Part shown: positions 55,440 through 61,082 of the stretch, piece after piece
Position numbering within the stretch: the first letter of the stretch is position 1
Layout of the letters: every line of letters starts with the position of its first letter
The notes under the pieces: generated by a model
The model's input: the letters and a program-made list of their open reading frames with translations, nothing else
Database searches by the model: none
Told to the model about the DNA's origin: nothing
Origin: Cesiribacter andamanensis AMV16
Lineage (GTDB): Bacteria; Bacteroidota; Bacteroidia; Cytophagales; Cyclobacteriaceae
DNA: 61,082 nt
NCBI RefSeq assembly: GCF_000348925.1
Contig: NZ_AODQ01000015.1
Span: forward strand, 62 to 61,143
Direction: 5' to 3'
Position numbers and translations under genes: made by a program

Positions 55440-57344
55440 ATGGCGCAATCTGCTAGTCGTAGAGGTGTAAGGTATTACTTCAGAATTGAGTTTTCTACCC
55501 TGCAGGGCAAGATCACTTCCGGATTCTGCTTTTTAGGCGTATTTGCCGTGGTATTGATGGCCTCTGCCTACTGGGTGCTAAACCCAGCCCTGCAAAAGAG
55601 CCAGTATGTGGCCACTGTGCTACAGCCCAGCCAGTACCAGCTGCTGCAGCTTTCGGCCGGTAGTGAGCGGCTGGTAGCGCTGGCTTGGGAGCGGGTAAAG
55701 ACCGATGAGCCCCTTAGCCTTTCGGAAGTTAAAGAAGCGGACCAGCTGTTGCAGGGCAGTCTTGATTCGCTCCAGGCACTAGCTGCCCACTGGCAGCTGG
55801 AAGAATCCCGGATGGACCTGAAAGTGGTAGCACTCAAGACCGGGGCCCTGCTCGGGAAGATCCATCAGCTGGCACGCACGCCCAATCCCCTGGAACAGCT
55901 GGCCATTCTGGAGCGGGAGGTAGCCTCTATCCGCGCCATCCAGACCAGCCAGATCACTAAACTACAGCAGCAGCACCTGGCAGAAGTACAGGCCGCCCAG
56001 ACCCTGATCGATGCCCGGGAAGCCAACCTGATCTGGATCCTGCTGGGCTCCATGGCTTTTGCAGCGGTGATAGGCGCTACCCTGGGCACCATTATTGTCA
56101 CCAGTGTGCTGCGGGAGATCCGCCGGCTCAAGCACAAGATCCTGGAGCTAAGCGAAGGCAAGCTCATCGCCCCCATCCCCCCCAGCCGCAATGAGCTTAA
56201 TTCCATCAACAAAGCCGTAAATGAGCTGTCGGAAAACCTGCGGACCATTCAGGAATTTGCCCAGGAGGTTGGGCAGGGCAATTTCGATACCAACATTCAG
56301 GCCTTTGATGGCCGCAATGAACTTGGCCTGGCCCTGGCCGGCATGCGCGACAGCTTAAAAACGGTAGCGCTTGAAGAAAAACAGCGCAGCTGGATTGCCA
56401 GCGGACTGGCCCATTTTGCCACTATGCTGCGCAGCTCCTCCACCGATCTTACCCAATACTACCAACACCTCATCAGCGAACTGGTACGCTACCTGGGTGT
56501 GAATCAGGCAGCGCTCTATGTGGCCGAAGAGGATGAACTGGGCCGCCCCATGCTGCACCTGAAGGCCTGCTACGCCTGGGGAAGGCTCAAATGGGAGCAA
56601 AAAACCCTGGCACCCGGCCAGGGCATGGCCGGGCAGGTATTTCTGGAAAAAACACCCCTTTTCCTTAATACCATCCCCCAGAACTATCTGCAGATCAGTT
56701 CCGGCCTGGGCGATGCCACCCCCAACCACCTGGCCCTTGTACCCCTGCAGGTAAATGACACCTGTAATGGGGTGCTGGAGCTGGCCTCCTTCAAACCGCT
56801 GGCCCGGCACGAGCTTGAATTTCTGCTGAAACTCAGCGAGAACATCAGTGCGGCCCTGCAGCATGTGCACTCCGCCCAGACTACCGACCGCCTGCTGCAG
56901 GAGGCCCGGGAGATGGCCAGCGCCATGCAGATGCAGGAAGAAATGCTGCGCCAGAACAGCGAAGAGCTAATTGCCACTCAGGAAAAGCTGAGCCGCGACC
57001 TTAAAGAAGCCAGCCAGCTGCTGGAGGTGTATACCCACGCCCTGGGCCGGGGGCACCATCCCCAGTTCCTGCTCAGCAAAGAAGGCCAGGTACTCATGGC
57101 CAATGCAGAGGCCAGGGCGCTGCTGGAAGTGGCCATCACCGCCCAGCAGCACATCAGCAGCCTGCTGAAGCTGCCCGAGCTGGTAGAGCTGCTGCAGCGA
57201 GAAGGCAGCCAGCTGGCAGGCAGCAAGCCCTATACCCACCCCGAAAAGGGAATGTACGCGCTCCACCTGCAGCCTTTTGCCGTCCACGGAAGGGGCTACG
57301 CCATTCTGCAACTTGTTCACCAGACCTCGGCACTACCCGCATAA
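55440..57344 (+). CDS. Membrane sensor protein with HAMP, GAF and PAS-like modules, no output domain (copy 1)
   Basis: About 634 residues from the ATG at 55440, chosen because the upstream ATG (55299) lies before the hppA terminator. A membrane helix (25-47), an extracytoplasmic helical domain, a second helix (197-223) and HAMP (224-310) lead to GAF (about 340-485). A coiled coil (Q-E-E-M-L-R-Q-N-S-E-E-L) and a short PAS-like tail follow. There is no kinase, cyclase or chemotaxis-signalling domain. It is closely paired with a paralogue starting 9 bases later. It resembles Cytophagales GAF-sensor proteins, whose role is not known to me. Confidence 0.75.
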   Translation: MAQSASRRGVRYYFRIEFSTLQGKITSGFCFLGVFAVVLMASAYWVLNPALQKSQYVATVLQPSQYQLLQLSAGSERLVALAWERVKTDEPLSLSEVKEADQLLQGSLDSLQALAAHWQLEESRMDLKVVALKTGALLGKIHQLARTPNPLEQLAILEREVASIRAIQTSQITKLQQQHLAEVQAAQTLIDAREANLIWILLGSMAFAAVIGATLGTIIVTSVLREIRRLKHKILELSEGKLIAPIPPSRNELNSINKAVNELSENLRTIQEFAQEVGQGNFDTNIQAFDGRNELGLALAGMRDSLKTVALEEKQRSWIASGLAHFATMLRSSSTDLTQYYQHLISELVRYLGVNQAALYVAEEDELGRPMLHLKACYAWGRLKWEQKTLAPGQGMAGQVFLEKTPLFLNTIPQNYLQISSGLGDATPNHLALVPLQVNDTCNGVLELASFKPLARHELEFLLKLSENISAALQHVHSAQTTDRLLQEAREMASAMQMQEEMLRQNSEELIATQEKLSRDLKEASQLLEVYTHALGRGHHPQFLLSKEGQVLMANAEARALLEVAITAQQHISSLLKLPELVELLQREGSQLAGSKPYTHPEKGMYALHLQPFAVHGRGYAILQLVHQTSALPA

Positions 57345-57353
57345 CCTACCGGC

Positions 57354-59540
57354 ATGAGCATTCTTACATCCACACAACGCTACCTCAGGCTCGACCAGCA
57401 AAGCATACAGGGCAAGTTCACCTCCATGCTGCTTTCCATTGCCGCTGTGGTAGGCATCCTGTTCCTGATCAATTTCTGGTATGTAGCCCAGCAACAGGAG
57501 CGCCAGCAGGAATTACTGCAGGTATGGCACCCCTCCGCTACGGCGCTGGAGAAAATTGCCATTCACCTGCAAGCCGGCAGCAGCCGGCAGGAACACTTTA
57601 GCTCCCAGCTTGGCCTGCTCAATAGCCTGGCCGACCGCTGGCAGAATGACCGCATGCTCATCTACCACGAGCAGCTGCTGGAACAAGTGGAAAACTACCT
57701 GCAAAAAGCTGAAGCCGGCGAGCAGGAAACCAATATACGGCTGCCCGAATGGGCCGGCACCCAAAAACTGCTCACCCGCATGCAGGCAGAGACCGGAGAA
57801 CAGATCCGGGCGCATGAGCAGGCCAACCTGCGCTTCCTATCCCACCTCAAGCTGCTCTTTGGGCTGGAATATGCCCTGTTCTTCCTTATGGGCATGGCCA
57901 TTGGGGTCTACATCATTACCTCCATCTTCAAAAAGATCAGGCTGGTGCGCAATTACATCTCGGATCTTTCTAAAGGCTATCTGGCCGACGGACTGGAGGT
58001 GCGCAACGATGAGTTTTACAACATCTCCCGCTCTATTCTGCAGCTGAGCGACAACCTGAAGGAGGTAACCCACTTTGCCGGCGAGGTAGGCCGGGGCAAC
58101 CTGGATGCCTCCCTGAATGCCTTTGATGAAAAAGGCGAACTGGGCCGCTCCCTGTCCGAAATGCGGGACAGCCTGCGCCAGGTGGCCGACAAGGAGAAGA
58201 ATGTACGCTGGTTCAATGAAGGAATTGCCACCTTTGCCGAAATTCTGCGCCGCCACAGCGGCCATGTGGATGAGCTCTGCGGAGCCACCGTTAGCGAGCT
58301 GGTGAAGTATACCGGTGCCCTGCAGGGAGCCGTATTCGTAACCAAAACCAGCCAGGGCACCACCGTGCTGCAGATGAGCGCCTGCTACGCCTACGACCGC
58401 CAGAAGTACCTGCACAAGGAAATACCGGTAGACAGTGGCCTTATTGGACAGGCCTTCCTGGAGAAAGCCCCCAAATACCTGCGGGAAATCCCCAAAAACT
58501 GGGAGAGCATTACCACCGGCCTGGGCCAGGGCTCCCCCGAAAGTATTCTGATGATTCCCCTGATGCACGGCGGACAAGCCGAGGGAGTACTGGAGCTGGC
58601 CAGCCTGCGCAGCTTTCAGGAACATGAGCTGGAATTCCTTAACAAAGTGACCGAAAGCCTGGCCGCTTCTATCTCTGCCGTACGCACCAGCCAGGAGACC
58701 CGCCGCCTGCTGCAGGAATCGCAGGGGGTAGCGGAAGAGCTGCGCTCACAGGAGGAGGAAATGCGTCAGAACATGGAAGAAATGCAGGCAACGCAGGAGG
58801 AAATGGCACGCGCCCAGCGGGAACTGGCCAATAAAGAGACCAACCTCAATGCCTTCATCAACAATACCACCGACTCCATCATCACCGTTACGCGCGACTA
58901 CAAAGTAGGCCTGATCAACGATGTGCTAAAGGCCCGCTACAAGGGAAGCCAGTACGAGGGCATTGATACCGGCACCGACATCATGCCCACCCTGGGCGAT
59001 GTGGCCGATGTCTGGAAAGCCTATTACGACCGGGCCTTTGCCGGAGAGCGCCTCAACTTCACCCTAAAAAGCAGTGTACGGGGCGAAGATTCCTGGCGGG
59101 AATATACCATCCACCCCATTACCGACAAGGAGGGGAATAACGTTGGCTGCTCGGTAATCTCCCGTGATATCACCGACAAAGTAAAACAGGAAGCCTCCAT
59201 GGCCCAGAAAAGTGCCGTACTGGCCAAAGTAGTGGAGCTGAAAGCCGATGGCTACCTGGCGCTGGATACAGCCTATAAAGTAATCGTTACCACCAAGGGG
59301 GTAGATGAGCTGCTGCCCGAGCTGGAGACCCAGCCCAGGGAGCATGATCTGCTACTGAATCTCATGAGCGCCGACAGCCGCTCCCGCTGGAAAGAAGTAT
59401 ATGACATTGTACTCTCCGGCAAACCGGTAAACCTTAATACCAAAACCGCCCAGGAGGAAGATGTAAAACTTATGCTGCAGCCAATTCACAACGATCAAAA
59501 GGAGATCATCGCCCTGCTGATCGCTGCCAAAAAGGGCTGA
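57354..59540 (+). CDS. Membrane sensor protein with HAMP, GAF and PAS modules, no output domain (copy 2)
   Basis: 728-residue paralogue of the preceding gene. Helix 26-44, extracytoplasmic part 45-168, helix 170-190, HAMP 191-280 with F-A-G-E-V-G-R-G-N-L, and GAF about 300-445. The coiled coil (S-Q-E-E-E-M-R-Q-N-M-E-E-M-Q) runs 460-495. A PAS domain covers 497-620, followed by a second, shorter PAS-like segment to the end. It again lacks any effector domain. The two genes form an operon and end in a strong terminator. Confidence 0.78.
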   Translation: MSILTSTQRYLRLDQQSIQGKFTSMLLSIAAVVGILFLINFWYVAQQQERQQELLQVWHPSATALEKIAIHLQAGSSRQEHFSSQLGLLNSLADRWQNDRMLIYHEQLLEQVENYLQKAEAGEQETNIRLPEWAGTQKLLTRMQAETGEQIRAHEQANLRFLSHLKLLFGLEYALFFLMGMAIGVYIITSIFKKIRLVRNYISDLSKGYLADGLEVRNDEFYNISRSILQLSDNLKEVTHFAGEVGRGNLDASLNAFDEKGELGRSLSEMRDSLRQVADKEKNVRWFNEGIATFAEILRRHSGHVDELCGATVSELVKYTGALQGAVFVTKTSQGTTVLQMSACYAYDRQKYLHKEIPVDSGLIGQAFLEKAPKYLREIPKNWESITTGLGQGSPESILMIPLMHGGQAEGVLELASLRSFQEHELEFLNKVTESLAASISAVRTSQETRRLLQESQGVAEELRSQEEEMRQNMEEMQATQEEMARAQRELANKETNLNAFINNTTDSIITVTRDYKVGLINDVLKARYKGSQYEGIDTGTDIMPTLGDVADVWKAYYDRAFAGERLNFTLKSSVRGEDSWREYTIHPITDKEGNNVGCSVISRDITDKVKQEASMAQKSAVLAKVVELKADGYLALDTAYKVIVTTKGVDELLPELETQPREHDLLLNLMSADSRSRWKEVYDIVLSGKPVNLNTKTAQEEDVKLMLQPIHNDQKEIIALLIAAKKG

Positions 59541-59567
59541 GCTGCCCCCTGATCAAATGCTAAACAG

Positions 59568-59594
59568 AAGCCGGCCCCACCGCCGGCTTTTTTG
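59568..59594 (+). terminator. Intrinsic terminator after the sensor operon
   Basis: AAGCCGGC pairs with GCCGGCTT around CCCACC, followed by six Ts. Confidence 0.9.
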
Positions 59595-59640
59595 CTGCCA
59601 AACAAAGGGTGCAGGGGGCAGGTTACCCAAAGAAAAAAAG

Positions 59641-61082
59641 TTGAAACGTTTTGCCCTTCTTTTTGCCCGGCTGGACCAGACCAACAAGACCAACGATAAG
59701 CTGGCCTTGCTGAAAGAGTACCTTCTGCAGGCACCCCCTACCGACATTCTCTGGGTTCTGGCCCTGTTTACCGGCAAGCGCCCCCGCCGCCCCGTATCTA
59801 CCACCCTTATGCGCCAGTGGGCCGCCGAGGCGGCCAACCTGCCCCCCTGGCTCTTTGACGAAAGCTACCACGTAGTGGGCGACCTCTCCGAAACCATTGC
59901 CCTGCTGCTACCCCCACCCCTGCAGCAGCAGGAGCAACCCCTCACCTACTGGATCAACCTGCTGCAGCAACTGCACCCCCTGGCCGAAGAAGATAAGAAA
60001 GCGGCCATCCTGGAAGCCTGGGACATGCTGGACAGCAGCGAACGCTTTGTCTTCAACAAACTCATTTCAGGCACCTTTCGCATAGGCGTAAGCCAGCACC
60101 TGATGGTACGGGCCCTGGCCGAAACCATCGGGATGGACCCTGCTGTGGTGGCCCACCGCATTATGGGCCACTGGGATCCGGAGAACACCGATTTTGAGGC
60201 ACTCTTCTCAGATGAAGCGCCGGAAGATGCCCTCAGCCGCCCCTATCCCTTTTACCTGGCCCATGCCCTGGAGGCCGACCCTCAAACGCTGGGAGCACCC
60301 CAGGAATGGCAGGCCGAGTGGAAATGGGACGGCATACGCTCCCAGCTGATCCGCCGCCAGGGGCATTTCTCCATCTGGTCCCGGGGCGAAGAGCTCATTA
60401 CAGATACGTATCCCGAGTTGCTGCAGCTGGAGCACCACCTGCCTGCCGACTGTGTGATCGATGGGGAGCTGCTGCCCGTAAAAGACAATCAGGTAATGCC
60501 CTTTGCCGCCCTGCAAACCCGCATTGGCCGCAAATCGGCCTCCAAAAAACTGCTCGCCGAAGTGCCGGTGCGCATTCTGGCCTATGACCTGCTGGAGCTA
60601 GCGGGTGAAGACCTGCGCCCCCTGCCCCTGGAGGAGCGGCGGGCCAGGCTTGAGGTGCTTATTAAGCATACAGAACGTCCCGATCTGCTGGAACCTTCCC
60701 CCACCGTAGCCTTTACGGGCTGGGAGGCGCTGGCCGAGGCCCGCAGCCAGAGCCGTAGCCTGATGGCCGAGGGCCTGATGCTCAAAAAAAAGAGTGCGCC
60801 CTATGGGGTGGGCCGCAAGCGAGGCGGCTGGTGGAAGTGGAAGATCGACCCCCTGAGCATCGATGGGGTACTGGTCTACGCCCAGAAAGGCAGCGGTCGC
60901 AGGGCCGATCTCTACACCGATTACACCTTTGCCGTTTGGGATGAAGGGGGCCAGCTGGTGCCCTTTGCCAAGGCCTACTCCGGCCTAACCGATGCCGAAA
61001 TGCGGCAGGTAGACCATTTTGTGAAGCGTAACACCCGGGAACGCTTTGGCCCGGTGCGAACGGTAAAGCCCGAGCTGGTCTT
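59641..61082 (+). CDS. ATP-dependent DNA ligase (5' part, runs off the window)
   Basis: 480 residues visible, open at the right edge. It is a LigC/LigB-like ATP-dependent ligase that works with the exonuclease of the same repair system. The most fitting start is the TTG at 59641 (L-K-R-F-A-L-L-F-A-R-L-D), as no ATG lies nearby in frame. The helical N-terminal DNA-binding part is followed by the adenylation domain with nucleotidyl Lys228 (E-W-K-W-D-G-I-R) and the motif V-I-D-G-E-L-L. Then come the E-G-L-M-L-K-K motif and an OB fold beginning near K-W-K-I-D-P. A terminator precedes it, so it has its own promoter. Confidence 0.9.
   Translation, partial: MKRFALLFARLDQTNKTNDKLALLKEYLLQAPPTDILWVLALFTGKRPRRPVSTTLMRQWAAEAANLPPWLFDESYHVVGDLSETIALLLPPPLQQQEQPLTYWINLLQQLHPLAEEDKKAAILEAWDMLDSSERFVFNKLISGTFRIGVSQHLMVRALAETIGMDPAVVAHRIMGHWDPENTDFEALFSDEAPEDALSRPYPFYLAHALEADPQTLGAPQEWQAEWKWDGIRSQLIRRQGHFSIWSRGEELITDTYPELLQLEHHLPADCVIDGELLPVKDNQVMPFAALQTRIGRKSASKKLLAEVPVRILAYDLLELAGEDLRPLPLEERRARLEVLIKHTERPDLLEPSPTVAFTGWEALAEARSQSRSLMAEGLMLKKKSAPYGVGRKRGGWWKWKIDPLSIDGVLVYAQKGSGRRADLYTDYTFAVWDEGGQLVPFAKAYSGLTDAEMRQVDHFVKRNTRERFGPVRTVKPELV

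Overview
The window looks like a chromosomal segment of a Bacteroidota (Cytophagales-type) bacterium of moderately high GC. The signs are TAnnTTTG -7 promoter elements in front of several genes with no purine-rich ribosome binding sites, many lipoprotein and OmpA-type envelope genes, an M43 cytophagalysin-type protease, a BBP2 beta-barrel protein, a SUF-only Fe-S operon, and a K+-dependent membrane pyrophosphatase. I cannot fix the genus from sequence alone. No rRNA, tRNA, CRISPR array or intact mobile element was seen.

Layout. 1-9 kb: the end of an unrecognised gene, a ClpP-family protease, D-lactate dehydrogenase (frameshifted) with a lactate permease, a DUF1835 protein, a palindromic repeat, a degenerate radical SAM protein, a DASS transporter and an AI-2E family permease. 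9-21 kb: a four-PAS histidine kinase, then a large alpha-2-macroglobulin, a TPR protein and penicillin-binding protein 1C, a periplasmic defence/cell-wall trio. 20.9-23.3 kb: two decayed IS5-type transposase relics in the same orientation around one beta-barrel gene. 23.3-38.5 kb: an M20 hydrolase, three OmpA-family proteins, an OmpR/kinase pair, a secreted M43 protease, an SLC13 permease with an Rrf2 regulator, a dienoyl-CoA reductase-like SDR, a Gfo/Idh/MocA oxidoreductase and a PPOX-family protein. 38.6-41.4 kb: a TspO fragment, acyl-CoA synthetase, a possible Phe-rich leader with terminator, and an Lrp regulator. 41.6-48 kb: sufB-C-D-S-E and a DUF59 (sufT-like) gene, then a bacilliredoxin. 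48.7-53 kb: a pterin synthase with GTP cyclohydrolase I, an SDR, a flavin reductase and a ligase-associated exonuclease. 53-61 kb: membrane pyrophosphatase, twin HAMP-GAF-PAS sensor proteins without an output domain, and the start of an ATP-dependent DNA ligase running off the window.

The most interesting signals are the following. The ldh frameshift falls exactly on an in-phase U UUU UUA slippery heptamer followed by a hairpin. The minus strand carries a short Phe-rich leader ORF followed by an intrinsic terminator. An inverted pair of G-quadruplex-type heptamer repeats lies behind the suf operon. A strong terminator-like hairpin sits between sufB and sufC. A radical SAM protein has lost its third cluster cysteine. 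The ligase-associated DNA repair genes are split by a pyrophosphatase and two sensor genes. Three single-base indels relative to the expected reading frame (one in ldh, two compensating in sufS) could instead be sequencing errors.
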